DNA of 64,000 nt from Neptuniibacter sp. CAU 1671 (GCF_029222905.1 NZ_JARHUE010000004.1:98433-162432), one strand, 5' to 3'. Shown: positions 8,524 to 18,055, counted from the stretch's first letter. A program made the numbers and translations. The notes: generated by a model from the letters alone, not told the origin.

Positions 8524-9135
8524 ATGCAAGAAAACCCCAGTCAGGCCATCATTGAAGCGGGCCGTTGGATCCAGAGCCGACACTGGTGCCCAGCCACCGG
8601 CGGTAATTTTTCTGCCCGCCTGAATGACAACGAAGCCCTGATCACGGAATCCGGCTGCCAGAAAGGTGAACTGAGCACCCGCAACCTGCTGCAGGTTGAT
8701 CTGCAGGGTAACGTGCTCGGCGGCACCGGCAAACCGTCAGCAGAAACCCTGTTGCACACCCGCTTGTACCAGCTTGATAGCGCTATAGGTGCGGTCCTGC
8801 ATACGCACTCTGTCGCATCCACCGTGTTATCACGTATTGAAACAGGCGCATGCCTCACCCTTTCCGGTTATGAGATGCAAAAGTCTCTGGCGGGCAATAC
8901 CACCCATGAGGCACAGATTGAGATTGCGATTCTGGATAACCATCAGGATATGGCCTTTCTATCTGATCAGCTTGCTCAGCTTTGGCAGAAGACACCCCTG
9001 CAGTGGGGATTCCTGGTTCGAGGGCACGGGCTTTATAGCTGGGGCCGCGATATGCAGGAAGCTCGCCGTCACCTTGAAGGTATGGAGTTTCTCTTTGCCT
9101 GTGAACTGGAGATGCGTCGGTTAGGTACATTATGA
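8524..9135 (+). CDS. mtnB: methylthioribulose-1-phosphate dehydratase
   Basis: A 203-residue class II aldolase-fold enzyme that dehydrates 5-methylthioribulose 1-phosphate in methionine salvage. Zinc ligands include H93 and H95 in VLHTHSVAS; the phosphate-binding start ATGGNFSARL and the LLHTRLYQL helix are also typical. Length matches the family (about 200-210). Its stop overlaps the mtnC start (ATGA), indicating translational coupling. Confidence 0.93.
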   Translation: MQENPSQAIIEAGRWIQSRHWCPATGGNFSARLNDNEALITESGCQKGELSTRNLLQVDLQGNVLGGTGKPSAETLLHTRLYQLDSAIGAVLHTHSVASTVLSRIETGACLTLSGYEMQKSLAGNTTHEAQIEIAILDNHQDMAFLSDQLAQLWQKTPLQWGFLVRGHGLYSWGRDMQEARRHLEGMEFLFACELEMRRLGTL

Positions 9136-9824
9136 AGATCAGCACAGTTCTAACCGATATCGAAGGCACCACCACTGACATCAACTTTGTCCATAAGGTG
9201 CTGTTTCCCTATGCACGGGCGCATCTGCCTGCATTTGTCCGTGCCAACGCTGAAACACCTGCCGTTGCAGACTGTCTGCAGCAGGTCAAAGCCTCACTGG
9301 AAGAGCCGAACGCCAGACTTGATCGTGTTATTGACCAGTTACTGGCCTGGATCGACAGCGACACCAAAGCAACACCGCTGAAAACCCTGCAGGGCCTGAT
9401 CTGGGTACAGGGGTATGAACAGGGAGACTTTACCGGCCACCTTTACCCAGATGCTCACGCCGGGCTGCAGCGTTGGTCAGAACAGGGCCTTAAACTCTAT
9501 GTTTTTTCTTCCGGCTCGGTAAAAGCCCAGCAACTGCTGTTTGGATATTCCGATTTTGGCGATCTGACCCCCTTATTCAGTGGCTATTTTGATACCAATA
9601 CCGGTCAGAAGCGCGAGGCCGAGGCTTACCACAACATCGCTCAGGCGATCGGCGTACCCGCCGAGGAAATTCTGTTTTTATCCGACATCGTGCCTGAACT
9701 GGACGCGGCAAAAGCAGCAGGTATGCAAACCTGCCTGCTGGTCCGTGGTGAACAACCTGATAATGCAGCCGGTCATACTCAGACCGACACGTTTGACTCG
9801 ATTAACCCCGGGAGCCAACCATGA
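9132..9824 (+). CDS. mtnC: enolase-phosphatase E1 (acireductone synthase)
   Basis: A 230-residue HAD-superfamily enzyme. The catalytic motif is LTDIEGTTTD with nucleophile D9 and acid/base residue E11; a second motif is VFSSGSVKAQ, and the C-terminal acidic pair is FLSDIVPELD. It enolises and then dephosphorylates 2,3-diketo-5-methylthiopentyl-1-phosphate to acireductone. Length is the same as enterobacterial MtnC. It overlaps mtnB upstream and mtnD downstream by four bases each. Confidence 0.94.
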   Translation: MKISTVLTDIEGTTTDINFVHKVLFPYARAHLPAFVRANAETPAVADCLQQVKASLEEPNARLDRVIDQLLAWIDSDTKATPLKTLQGLIWVQGYEQGDFTGHLYPDAHAGLQRWSEQGLKLYVFSSGSVKAQQLLFGYSDFGDLTPLFSGYFDTNTGQKREAEAYHNIAQAIGVPAEEILFLSDIVPELDAAKAAGMQTCLLVRGEQPDNAAGHTQTDTFDSINPGSQP

Positions 9825-10357
9825 GTGTATTAACCATCTACGACGAACAGGGTACCCAACTTTCAACCACGGAAAACGGTACTGAAATTGCGGCTACGCT
9901 GGCCGGGCTGGGTATCAACTTTGAACGCTGGCAGGCGGCGACGCCGATCACAGCCGAGATGGATAACGATGCCATTATGGCGGCCTACTCAGCCGATATT
10001 GAACGGCTTAAAGCGAGTGGCGGTTACCAGACCGTGGATGTGGTTAGCCTGACCGCGGATCATCCGGATAAAGATAAATTCCGTCAGATGTTTCTGAGTG
10101 AACACACCCATGCAGAAGACGAAGTACGCTTTTTTGTGGCCGGTCAGGGTATGTTCTATCTGCATATCGAAGACAAGGTCTACGCCCTGCTGTGCATGAA
10201 GGACGACCTTCTGTCAGTGCCCGCCGGGACCACACACTGGTTTGATATGGGTCCGCAGCCGACGTTCACCGCTATCCGGTTGTTTAACAATCCGGAAGGC
10301 TGGGTGGCTAACTTCACCGGCTCCGAGATTGCCACTCAGATCCCTTATTTTGAGTGA
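9821..10357 (+). CDS. mtnD: acireductone dioxygenase (ARD)
   Basis: A 178-residue cupin enzyme. Metal ligands are H95, H97 and E101 in EHTHAEDEVRFFV, plus the later histidine in TTHWFDMG, the same spacing as Klebsiella ARD. With Fe it forms the keto-acid precursor of methionine; with Ni it releases CO and formate, so the metal decides the outcome. Last gene of the + strand salvage operon, ending at a shared terminator with mtnA. Confidence 0.95.
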   Translation: MSVLTIYDEQGTQLSTTENGTEIAATLAGLGINFERWQAATPITAEMDNDAIMAAYSADIERLKASGGYQTVDVVSLTADHPDKDKFRQMFLSEHTHAEDEVRFFVAGQGMFYLHIEDKVYALLCMKDDLLSVPAGTTHWFDMGPQPTFTAIRLFNNPEGWVANFTGSEIATQIPYFE

Positions 10358-10377
10358 CACGCGCCAGTTTAGCAGTA

Positions 10378-10403
10378 GGGCCTGACCTGGATCAGGCCCT
10401 TTT
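10378..10403. terminator. bidirectional terminator between mtnD and mtnA
   Basis: GGGCCTGA (10378-10385) pairs perfectly with TCAGGCCC (10392-10399), followed by TTTT on the + strand. The right arm contains the mtnA stop codon, so the hairpin overlaps the end of mtnA. A T-run on the minus side is lacking, so it is strongest for mtnD. Confidence 0.75.
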
Positions 10404-11414
10404 CATTTGTGCGATAAACGCCTCAATTCCGGACGCATCATAGACACCACTGTCCAGAATCCAGCCGGTCACCAGAGCAGCAGGTGTTACATCAAACGCC
10501 GGATTAAATGCCTGAGCCTCTGCGGGTGCCCAGCAAACATCACCAAAGCTGCCACTCACACCCTTCACTTCCGCAGCACTGCGCTGTTCAATCGGAATTG
10601 CCTGCCCACCCGGACACTCGGAGTCAACCGTAGTCACCGGCGCCACCACATAAAAGGGCACCTGATGGAAATGCGCATTCACCGCCAGATTGTAGGTGCC
10701 CACTTTATTGGCAAAATCACCATTTGCCGCAATGCGATCTGCACCGACTAACACCGCATCCACCTGACCATCACGCATCAGCAGCGCAGCCATACTGTCA
10801 GTAATAATCTGGTAGGGTACGCCCAGTTGCTGCATCTCCCAGGCCGTTAAGCGACCACCCTGCAATAAGGGCCGGGTCTCATCAACCCACACCTGAGCCA
10901 CCTTGCCCTGTCGATGTGCTTCTGCGATCACGCCGATCGCCGTACCAACCCCGGCAGTAGCCAATCCCCCGGTGTTACAGTGGGTCAGAATACGGCTGCC
11001 AGGTGCGAGCAACGCCGCACCCTGCTCCGCCATGCTCTGACAGAGCGACTGATCCTCCGCAAACAGCGCTTCGGCTCTGGCAACAATGGCCGCAACACCC
11101 TGATCGATCACGGCCAACATGGCATCGATATTGTTCATCAGGTTTACGGCGGTAGGACGTGCCTTGCGCAGACGCTGCGCTGTCGCCTTCAGCTCAGTCT
11201 GAGTCATACCCTGCTCAGCCAGATAGGCAAGCAGCAACGCAGCACTGATACCAATCAGCGGCGCACCCCGCACCTGCAGTTTCTGAATCATCGCCACCAA
11301 TGCATCTTCCGTCTGACAGGGTAACCACACTTCCTGATGGGGCAGCAGATGTTGATCAAGGATTTCCAACACCGCACCGGTGTAACGCAGACTGGTGGCA
11401 AAAAGGGCTTTCAT
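10392..11414 (-). CDS. mtnA: methylthioribose-1-phosphate isomerase
   Basis: A 340-residue eIF2B-alpha-like isomerase converting 5-methylthioribose 1-phosphate to the ribulose form. Motifs: [11 protein letters not shown] near the N-terminus, catalytic C146 in [13 protein letters not shown], and D226 in [20 protein letters not shown] longer frame starts at 11447, but [13 protein letters not shown] at 11414 matches the normal family start, so the extra 11 residues are dropped. It is convergent with mtnD and divergent from mtnK across about 108 bases, which probably carry both promoters. Confidence 0.93.
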   Translation of the reverse strand: MKALFATSLRYTGAVLEILDQHLLPHQEVWLPCQTEDALVAMIQKLQVRGAPLIGISAALLLAYLAEQGMTQTELKATAQRLRKARPTAVNLMNNIDAMLAVIDQGVAAIVARAEALFAEDQSLCQSMAEQGAALLAPGSRILTHCNTGGLATAGVGTAIGVIAEAHRQGKVAQVWVDETRPLLQGGRLTAWEMQQLGVPYQIITDSMAALLMRDGQVDAVLVGADRIAANGDFANKVGTYNLAVNAHFHQVPFYVVAPVTTVDSECPGGQAIPIEQRSAAEVKGVSGSFGDVCWAPAEAQAFNPAFDVTPAALVTGWILDSGVYDASGIEAFIAQMKRA

Positions 11415-11522
11415 CAGTTCAGTTCCAAGGTTAATACGTCCACGCAACGGTTAAGAAATGGCTCGCCCGAAGAGTGGTTTTAGGTAGAATAGGCCGGTCA
11501 AATTTTACAGGGATCTGGCCGG

Positions 11523-12719
11523 ATGAGTGCACATAAATTTTCCAGCGATGCTGAAATCATCACCTTTGTTCTGGAACACACCCAGTTGCAGGGAGACCCG
11601 AACAGTTTTGTGGTCAGTGAAATTGGCGACGGTAACATCAATTTTGTCTACCGTGTCAGCGCAGCCGATGGCAAGAGTATGATTGTGAAACAGGCCCTGC
11701 CCTATGTGCGCATTATTGGTGAAGGCTGGCCACTGTCGCTGGACCGTATTCGCATTGAAGCCGAAGCCCTGAGTCTGGAAGGCCAATACGCCCCGGACTA
11801 TGTCCCTGAGCTGTATCACTTTGACAGTGCCCGTGCAGCGTTGGTGATGCAGGATATCGGCGACCATGAAAACCTGCGCCACGCCCTGATTGCCCGTAAG
11901 CCTCTGCCTGAATTGGGACGTCACCTCGGCCTGTTCCTGGCCAATACCCTGTTTTACACCAGCGACCTGGCACTGGATGCCCATGCACGTAAAGCGATGC
12001 TGGGTCGTTTTATTAACCCCGATCTGTGCAAGATCACTGAAGATCTGTTCTTTTTAGACCCTTACTGTGACCACGAGCGCAATAACTACAACCCATTGTT
12101 GGCCGACGATGTTCAGGCGCTCTGGCAAGATGAACCGCTGAAAGCAGAAGTTGCCGAGTTAAAATACCGTTTCCTGAACCATGCCGAGGCGCTGGTTCAT
12201 GGTGACCTGCATGCCGGATCGGTTTTTGTACGCAGTGACAGTACTCAGATCATCGATCCGGAATTTGCCTACTTTGGCCCCATCGGCTTTGACGTGGGCA
12301 GCATCATCGGCAACCTGCTTCTCAATCACTGTGCTCAGAATGGCCTGACCTCTGATTCCACCATCCGTAACGAATACCAGATGGCACTGCGCACCAACCT
12401 GACCGAACTGTGGCAGACCTTTGCTGAAACGTTTTCAGCACTGATGGCAGAAAAAACCGTCGACCAGACCCTGCAATCCTCCCTGTGGCAACAACAGCGC
12501 CTGGCACAGATTCTGTCTGACAGTCTGGGATATGCCGGCACTGAACTGATCCGGCGCACGATTGGTCTGGCGGGTGTTGCTGACCTGAATGAGATTGCCG
12601 ATGAAAACGTTCGCGCTGCTTCCGAACGTCAGGCTCTGAAACTGGGCGTAGAGTTGATTAAATCACGTGAACAACTGCGCTCTTTTGATGATGTTCTGAC
12701 GCTGCTCACAACCGTTTAA
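11523..12719 (+). CDS. mtnK: 5-methylthioribose kinase
   Basis: A 398-residue kinase of the aminoglycoside-phosphotransferase fold. It shows an N-lobe loop (VSEIGDGNINFVYRV), the catalytic loop HGDLHAGSVF and the metal motif IIDPEFAYFGPIGFDVG. It phosphorylates methylthioribose, so the pathway here runs through MTA/SAH nucleosidase (expected elsewhere) and not MTA phosphorylase. Divergent from mtnA. A strong terminator follows directly. Confidence 0.94.
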   Translation: MSAHKFSSDAEIITFVLEHTQLQGDPNSFVVSEIGDGNINFVYRVSAADGKSMIVKQALPYVRIIGEGWPLSLDRIRIEAEALSLEGQYAPDYVPELYHFDSARAALVMQDIGDHENLRHALIARKPLPELGRHLGLFLANTLFYTSDLALDAHARKAMLGRFINPDLCKITEDLFFLDPYCDHERNNYNPLLADDVQALWQDEPLKAEVAELKYRFLNHAEALVHGDLHAGSVFVRSDSTQIIDPEFAYFGPIGFDVGSIIGNLLLNHCAQNGLTSDSTIRNEYQMALRTNLTELWQTFAETFSALMAEKTVDQTLQSSLWQQQRLAQILSDSLGYAGTELIRRTIGLAGVADLNEIADENVRAASERQALKLGVELIKSREQLRSFDDVLTLLTTV

Positions 12720-12723
12720 CCAC

Positions 12724-12751
12724 AAAAAAGCCTCCATAAGGAGGCTTTTTT
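12724..12751 (+). terminator. intrinsic terminator of mtnK
   Basis: AAAAAAGCCTCC (12724-12735), loop ATAA, and GGAGGCTTTTTT (12740-12751) form a perfect 12-bp stem ending in six T, five bases after the mtnK stop. Confidence 0.93.
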
Positions 12752-12812
12752 GATTGGAATGTCCCACCCTAAATAACGTTGACACTTTTCCATCACTTAA
12801 TTGGAAAGTGTT

Positions 12813-13035
12813 ATGCAATCAAAATCTAAACGTACACAACGCGATTATTCCCCTAGCCTTTAAAATATCTGTGGTTATCAGATAGAGCACGGCGAACTGA
12901 CTTATTGACAAGCTCAAGTACGCTATGGCATCCAGGGGATGCTCTACGGAATTGGTTTGGCTTCGCAAGTATGGCCAACTAAATTGGAATCAAGATACAC
13001 CAACACTGCCAATGGCCTCAGTCATGAGATCAACC
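12813..13035 (+). pseudogene. decayed IS3-family transposase orfA remnant
   Basis: An ATG at 12813 starts MQSKSKRTQRDYS, the usual opening of an IS3-type OrfA (HTH) protein. Continuing the homology requires frame changes: LAFKISVV (frame 2), then IEHGELTY, an in-frame stop, QAQVRYGIQG, then another shift to LVWLRKYGQLNWNQDTP. The pieces together spell a recognisable orfA N-terminal domain with at least three frameshifts and one stop. There is no orfB, and I found no convincing terminal repeats. It fills the gap between the mtnK terminator and the end of apeB, so it is the relic of an old insertion. Confidence 0.8.
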
Positions 13036-13063
13036 CAATCAAAACCTAGTTTTTCCGCCTGGT

Positions 13064-14347
13064 TTACAGTGTTTCTGTGGTGTAAAAACGACGCAGAATA
13101 GCGGTCAGGCTCTGTACGTCCTCCACACCTGCCATCTCCCGGATGGAGTGCATACCAAACTGAGGCACACCCACATCCAGGGTTCTGACACCCAGTTCCG
13201 CCGAGGTAATCGGACCAATCGTACTGCCGCATCCCATATCGCTGCGAACAACGAAGGACTGCACCGGCTGATCTTCCTGCTGCGCCAAATGGCGGAACAA
13301 CGCACTGGTTTCACTGTTGGTCGCATATCGCTGATTGGCGTTGATTTTGATCACTGGCCCGGCATTGAGCAGAGGGCCATGATTCTCATCATGTTTGTCG
13401 GCAAAGTTGGGGTGCACACCGTGGGCATTATCAGCTGAGATCAGCATAGAGGTCGCCAGCATGCGCGCGCGCTGCTGCGGATCAGGCAGAATACGTTCAA
13501 TCACCTGTTTCAGCATTGGCCCCTGAGCGCCAGAGGCACTCAGACTACCCACCTCTTCATGGTCATTGCAGACCAGCAAAGTGCCCAGATCACTGTCTGC
13601 CTTTAACAAGGCAGTCAGGCCAACAAAACAACTCAGCAGGTTATCGAGACGGGCCGACGTCAGAAAGGCCTGATCCAGTCCAACCAGTGCCGGTGGCTGA
13701 GTGTCATAGAGGACAATTTCGTAATCCAGCACCGAGTCTACATCCTGCAATCCATCGGCCAGCAGCTGATCAATCAGCAGTTGTTTAAAGTCATGCGCTG
13801 AATCACTTTGACCCAGTATCACCGGCAGATAGGTCTGCTCATTTATTTCGCGTTTTTTGTTAGCTTCTCGATCCAGATGGATTGCCAGACTCGGAATCAC
13901 CGCCACCGGGCGTTTGAAGTCGATCAGACTTTGGCAGCGCTGCCCCGCTCCGTTCAGGTAGCTGACCCGACCTGCCATCGACAAATCCCGGTCAAACCAC
14001 GGATTCAGCAGCACTCCACCGTACACCTCAACACCCAGTTGCTGATATCCCAAACGCCACAGTTCTGGTTTCGGTTTGACTTTAAGGCAGGGAGAATCAG
14101 TGTGCGCGCCCACCATACGCAGGCCTGAAGTTTCCAATGCTGCGGTTTTGGGCAGTGTCCAGGCCACAATAGAGGAACCATTGCGGGTGGTGTAATAACG
14201 ACCACCCGGTTGCATCGACCACTCCGCCGCCTCCGGCAAAAAGGTAAAACCCTCAGCCTCCAGCTTTGCTGCCATATTGGCCGTTGCGTGGTAGGGCGTG
14301 GGGGATGCCGCCAGGAAATCTTGTAGTTGTGTCAGAAAATCAGTCAT
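13064..14347 (-). CDS. apeB: M18-family aspartyl aminopeptidase
   Basis: A 427-residue metallo-aminopeptidase of the M18 family, which removes N-terminal acidic residues in the cytoplasm. Visible signatures are [14 protein letters not shown] (first zinc histidine), [15 protein letters not shown] (catalytic Glu pair), [18 protein letters not shown], and [10 protein letters not shown] near the C-terminus. Length matches bacterial ApeB. It is followed upstream, 14 bases away, by the FKBP lipoprotein gene on the same strand, so the two may be co-transcribed. Its 3' end abuts the IS remnant. Confidence 0.92.
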   Translation of the reverse strand: MTDFLTQLQDFLAASPTPYHATANMAAKLEAEGFTFLPEAAEWSMQPGGRYYTTRNGSSIVAWTLPKTAALETSGLRMVGAHTDSPCLKVKPKPELWRLGYQQLGVEVYGGVLLNPWFDRDLSMAGRVSYLNGAGQRCQSLIDFKRPVAVIPSLAIHLDREANKKREINEQTYLPVILGQSDSAHDFKQLLIDQLLADGLQDVDSVLDYEIVLYDTQPPALVGLDQAFLTSARLDNLLSCFVGLTALLKADSDLGTLLVCNDHEEVGSLSASGAQGPMLKQVIERILPDPQQRARMLATSMLISADNAHGVHPNFADKHDENHGPLLNAGPVIKINANQRYATNSETSALFRHLAQQEDQPVQSFVVRSDMGCGSTIGPITSAELGVRTLDVGVPQFGMHSIREMAGVEDVQSLTAILRRFYTTETL

Positions 14348-14361
14348 TCAGTCTTACTCGA

Positions 14362-14889
14362 TCAACGGTTTACCGGTTCGAAATCAATCAGTTCCACTTT
14401 AAAAATCAAGGTGGAGTTGGCAGGAATGTCGTCTGATGGACTGGTCGCACCATAGGCCAGTTCCGGTGGAATAAACAGCGTCCAGACAGCGCCTTTATTC
14501 ATCATGCCCACACCCTCGGTCCAGCCACGGATGACCCGGTTCAGCGGAAATACCGACGGTTCACCCCGCTGATAGGAACTGTCAAAAACAAACCCGTCAA
14601 CGCGCTGTCCCTCGTAATGCACCGTTACCAGATCAGTGATATGCGGGTGCGGCCCCTCGCCCGGAACCTCAATTCGATACTGCAAGCCGCTGGCGGTGGT
14701 CTGAATTCCGGCTTGTTTTGCATTGTCTGCCAGAAAGGCTGTGCCTTGCTGACGCGTTTCATCATTCAATGCCTTATCTTTCAACTGTTGCCGAAATGCC
14801 TGATCCTCCTGACTTTCTCCACAACCTGCCAGTAACACCAGTACCATCCCAGCCAGGCAACCTAAGCGTTTTACACCGGTTTTTAGCAT
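14362..14889 (-). CDS. FKBP-type peptidyl-prolyl isomerase, lipoprotein
   Basis: A 175-residue protein with a lipoprotein signal (lipobox LLAGC, cysteine near residue 23) and a C-terminal FKBP domain (about 80-172). Typical elements are ITDLVTVHYEGQ, DGFVFDSSYQRGEP, VIRGWTEGVG and IPPELAYGA, followed by IPANSTLIFKVELIDF. The start of the mature part is Glu/Gln-rich (ESQEDQAFRQQ). It would catalyse proline isomerisation in the periplasm while anchored to a membrane. It is divergent from prc, a periplasmic protease, which fits a shared envelope quality-control role; that link is only inference. Confidence 0.9.
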   Translation of the reverse strand: MLKTGVKRLGCLAGMVLVLLAGCGESQEDQAFRQQLKDKALNDETRQQGTAFLADNAKQAGIQTTASGLQYRIEVPGEGPHPHITDLVTVHYEGQRVDGFVFDSSYQRGEPSVFPLNRVIRGWTEGVGMMNKGAVWTLFIPPELAYGATSPSDDIPANSTLIFKVELIDFEPVNR

Positions 14890-15047
14890 TGTCTAACAAC
14901 CTTTTTCTTAACAAGAGGTTGCAGTTTACATCAGTAAACCCCATGTCTACACTCAGAATCAGCGGTGTTGCTGCCTTGTGGCATCGGGAACCTCAGACTG
15001 GTTTCCTCTGTCTTAAACACGAATTATTCGGAACTCAGTCGTTTATT

Positions 15048-17123
15048 ATGCCTATGATGTCATCCTTGCTGTCTCGGTCTTTGGTTGTTTCTCTGCTCTG
15101 TCTGCTGCCCTTCTCTGCTGCTCAGGCCAGGCTGGAAGCAAAACCCATTCATAGCTCAACACTGGTAGAAATTGCCGACACGCTTAAACTGGGCCACTAC
15201 AACCGCATCAACCTTGACGACGCGCTGTCCGGTAGAATTTTCGAGCAATACCTGAAGGATGTAGATCCCGCTAAAAGTTATCTCCTGCAGAGCGATATTG
15301 ACGAGTTTGAGGTCTATCGCACTACCTTTGATGATCAGATCAAAGCGGGCGATCTGAGCGGTGCTTACCTGATCTACAACCGTTTTCAGTCACGCCTGGA
15401 AGAGCGCCTGACCGCAATCATCGCCTTGCTGGAATCCGACCAAAGCTTTGATTTTACCGTCGCCGAATCCCTGAATAACGACCGCGAAAAAGCCCCCTGG
15501 GCCAAAACCCAGAGCGAACTGGACCAGCTCTGGCACCGCCGGGTGAAAAGCGCATTACTAAATCTTAAGCTGGCGGGCAAGACCGACGAAGAAGCTCGTG
15601 AGCTGGTACTCAAACGCTACAAAAATCAGCAGCAACGTGCCGAGCAGATCAAATCTGAAGATGTGTTCCAGACCTTTGCCAACGCATTTACCGAGCAATT
15701 TGATCCGCATACTCAATATTTTTCTCCGCGCAGCTCCGAGAATTTCCAGATCAACATGAGCCTTTCTCTGGAAGGTATCGGTGCAGTACTAAAAAGCGAA
15801 AATGAGTTTACCCAGATTGTTCGTCTGGTACCGGCTGGTCCGGCCGACAAAACCGGTCAGCTCAAAGCCTCTGACATGATCGTAGGTGTTGGTCAGGGTG
15901 ATGAAGGCGAATTCGAGGATGTAGTGGGATGGCGTCTGGACGATGTAGTCGACCTGATTCGTGGCCCCAAGGACACCGTGGTTCGTCTGCAGGTCAAATC
16001 ACCGGAACGTGAAAATGCCCCGGTCCGTGTGGTACGCATCGTACGCAATAAAGTGAAGCTGGAAGAGCAGTCTGCCCAGAAGCGAGTGCTCGAGCTGAAT
16101 CATTTCGGCCGTGACTTCCGTCTGGGTGTGATCGAAATCCCGGCTTTCTATATTGACTTTGCCGCCCTGCAAAAGGGTGATGCCAACTATAAAAGCACCT
16201 CGCGGGACGTTGAAAAACTGATCAACGAACTTAAAACCGAAAACATTGACGGTTTGATCATCGACCTGCGCAACAATGGCGGCGGTTCACTTCGCGAAGC
16301 TAACGAAACCGTAGGTCTGTTTATCAACCGTGGCCCTACCGTTCAGGTTAAAGACTCTACCGGACGCATTGAGGTTCTGGGTGACCACGATCCGAAGCTC
16401 GCCTACGACGGCCCGATGGCGGTATTGGTCAACCGGCTTTCAGCATCAGCCTCCGAAATTTTTGCCGGTGCCATTCAGGACTACAACCGCGGCATCATTA
16501 TTGGTGGCCAGACCTTTGGTAAAGGCACGGTTCAGACCCTGCTGCCACTGGATCACGGCCAGCTTAAACTGACCAATGCCAAGTTTTATCGCATCTCAGG
16601 TGACAGTACCCAGAACCGGGGTGTACACCCGGATATCAGCTTCCCGACCCTGTACGACCCCGAAATTATTGGCGAAAGTGCGCTGGATCAGGCACTGGAC
16701 TGGGACACTGTACGTTCTGCCCCGCATGGCAATTATATTGAGATCAGCCCGTTCATCACTGAACTGGAAGCACGCTATGAAGAGCGTACTTCTAAAGATC
16801 CTGATTTCCAGTTTATGCGTGAACAGATTGCGCATCTGGACGAACTAAAAGCTGAAGATGCACTGGTTCCTCTGCAGGAATCGGCTCTAAAACAGCAACG
16901 AGACGAAATGGAAGGCTGGCAGCTCGAAGCCGAAAACCGTCGTCGCGCGGCTAAACAGTTACCACTGTTTAAGAGCTTGACCGAGTTAACCGAATCTTTA
17001 GAAACCGATGCGCAGGGCAAACCCATCAATCCGGAGGCAGAAGCCATGCTGGCTGAAAGCGGACGCATTTTGATCGACCTGATGTATCTGACCTTAAAGT
17101 ATTCTGCCGCGAGTGCCGATTAA
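15048..17123 (+). CDS. prc: carboxy-terminal processing protease (tail-specific protease)
   Basis: A 691-residue S41 protease (E. coli Prc is 682). A signal peptide (about residues 1-27, ending SAAQA) exports it to the periplasm. A PDZ domain (LSLEGIGAVLKSE to LIRGPKDTV) precedes the catalytic core with the Ser/Lys dyad: S467 in RLSASASEIFAG and K492 in TFGKGTVQ. The 25-residue spacing agrees with the E. coli pair. An open frame extends to 14718, but the signal peptide starts at 15048; ATGs at 15054 and 15057 are alternatives. Degrades proteins with exposed nonpolar C-termini and trims penicillin-binding protein 3 in E. coli. Divergent from the FKBP gene. Confidence 0.93.
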   Translation: MPMMSSLLSRSLVVSLLCLLPFSAAQARLEAKPIHSSTLVEIADTLKLGHYNRINLDDALSGRIFEQYLKDVDPAKSYLLQSDIDEFEVYRTTFDDQIKAGDLSGAYLIYNRFQSRLEERLTAIIALLESDQSFDFTVAESLNNDREKAPWAKTQSELDQLWHRRVKSALLNLKLAGKTDEEARELVLKRYKNQQQRAEQIKSEDVFQTFANAFTEQFDPHTQYFSPRSSENFQINMSLSLEGIGAVLKSENEFTQIVRLVPAGPADKTGQLKASDMIVGVGQGDEGEFEDVVGWRLDDVVDLIRGPKDTVVRLQVKSPERENAPVRVVRIVRNKVKLEEQSAQKRVLELNHFGRDFRLGVIEIPAFYIDFAALQKGDANYKSTSRDVEKLINELKTENIDGLIIDLRNNGGGSLREANETVGLFINRGPTVQVKDSTGRIEVLGDHDPKLAYDGPMAVLVNRLSASASEIFAGAIQDYNRGIIIGGQTFGKGTVQTLLPLDHGQLKLTNAKFYRISGDSTQNRGVHPDISFPTLYDPEIIGESALDQALDWDTVRSAPHGNYIEISPFITELEARYEERTSKDPDFQFMREQIAHLDELKAEDALVPLQESALKQQRDEMEGWQLEAENRRRAAKQLPLFKSLTELTESLETDAQGKPINPEAEAMLAESGRILIDLMYLTLKYSAASAD

Positions 17124-17159
17124 CTCTTCAATGTTATTGCCCATTGAAGGTGTCCTGTT

Positions 17160-17939
17160 TTGAGCAAACGAACAGTCATACTTATCGTTCTGGCTCCATT
17201 TGTGCTGATTTTGCTGCTGGTTATTGGCTATTTCGCCTTTAACACGCTTACAAATCAGCACAGTGAAAACACCGAACAGTTTGCCGAATTTGGTTTCAAG
17301 GTCTTACCCAGCAGTCGGTTTGAAGAGAGCGTAGGCGTTCTGGGCACTAAACAGCTTCCTCCAACCTTTGGTGAAGAAAAACTCACTCCGGCACAACGTG
17401 TTATCCGTGGACTGATCCGCGATAACGAACGGCTGATCGAAGATAAAAAACTCCTCCAATCTGAAATTGATGAACTTAAAGCTCAGGTTGCAGATTTGAG
17501 GGAATATCGACGCCTGAATGAACACTTTGCTCCGCTGAGTATCATGCAGCAGCGAGCCGCTGTAGAGCAGCAAATGATCAAACTGCTGCAAAACAGCAAG
17601 GATGCCCGCCGTTTCAATACTCTGGAACAACAGGCGATGGCGGCAGCCGCCAGCAAAAAATATCACGACGTGATTCGTAACAACCGGATCATGTTCACCG
17701 ATGCCGAGCGGGAAAAATTTGTTGAGCAGGAGCTGGCGGTTTATGCCTTTTGTGTTGGTGATGGTATCCAGATCGCCGCCAACTCGGCCGATGAAACCCG
17801 ACAGATCACCGCCTACATGAGCGATGAATCCGGTGAAACCCGCCTGAGCCCTCAGTTAAAGGAAGACCTCAACACCGTCACTCAACCCTGTCAGCGCCAG
17901 TTGGAGCTGAGTTTGGCCGATCTGCGTCAGCCCGGCTAA
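17160..17939 (+). CDS. single-pass membrane protein with coiled coil, function unknown
   Basis: A 259-residue protein with a TTG start preceded by GAAGG. One membrane segment spans about residues 6-26 (VILIVLAPFVLILLLVIGYF). The rest is predicted outside the cytoplasm and includes a heptad-rich region (about 85-125, RDNERLIEDKKLL and SEIDELKAQVADL) and a C-terminal half with two cysteines (AFCVGDG and TQPCQRQ). I do not recognise a family. It lies 36 bases after prc on the same strand, so it may be co-transcribed and act in envelope biology. Confidence 0.7.
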   Translation: MSKRTVILIVLAPFVLILLLVIGYFAFNTLTNQHSENTEQFAEFGFKVLPSSRFEESVGVLGTKQLPPTFGEEKLTPAQRVIRGLIRDNERLIEDKKLLQSEIDELKAQVADLREYRRLNEHFAPLSIMQQRAAVEQQMIKLLQNSKDARRFNTLEQQAMAAAASKKYHDVIRNNRIMFTDAEREKFVEQELAVYAFCVGDGIQIAANSADETRQITAYMSDESGETRLSPQLKEDLNTVTQPCQRQLELSLADLRQPG

Positions 17940-17975
17940 ATCCCTCTAAAATTTCCACTTCATATTGCCCTAACA

Positions 17976-18004
17976 CTGTTTTCTGTGCCGGAATTCTGTA
18001 TAAT
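17976..18004 (+). promoter_or_regulatory. probable rpsA promoter
   Basis: A perfect -10 TATAAT (17999-18004) lies 135 bases before the rpsA start, followed by a GC-rich discriminator (GCGCGC). The -35 region at the right spacing (CTGTTT, 17976-17981) is poor, so the exact -35 is uncertain. Confidence 0.6.
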
Positions 18005-18026
18005 GCGCGCTCATTTTATATCCAGT

Positions 18027-18055
18027 CTGGGGTGACTCCGGCCTTTGGCCCCCAG
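18027..18055 (+). promoter_or_regulatory. rpsA 5' leader hairpin
   Basis: CTGGGG (18027-18032) pairs with CCCCAG (18050-18055), with a nested GGCC-TTT-GGCC hairpin inside. It sits in a leader of about 130 bases. In E. coli, S1 represses its own translation through structured leader hairpins, and this one is a candidate for the same role here. Confidence 0.5.

Noticed and set aside
14924-14939. GTTTAC-ATCA-GTAAAC dyad between the FKBP gene and prc
   Set aside because: A 6-bp dyad in an AT-rich divergent region; too short to call an operator without comparative support.
14718-15047. N-terminal extension of prc
   Set aside because: The extension overlaps the FKBP gene on the other strand and the divergent promoter area; the signal peptide begins at 15048.
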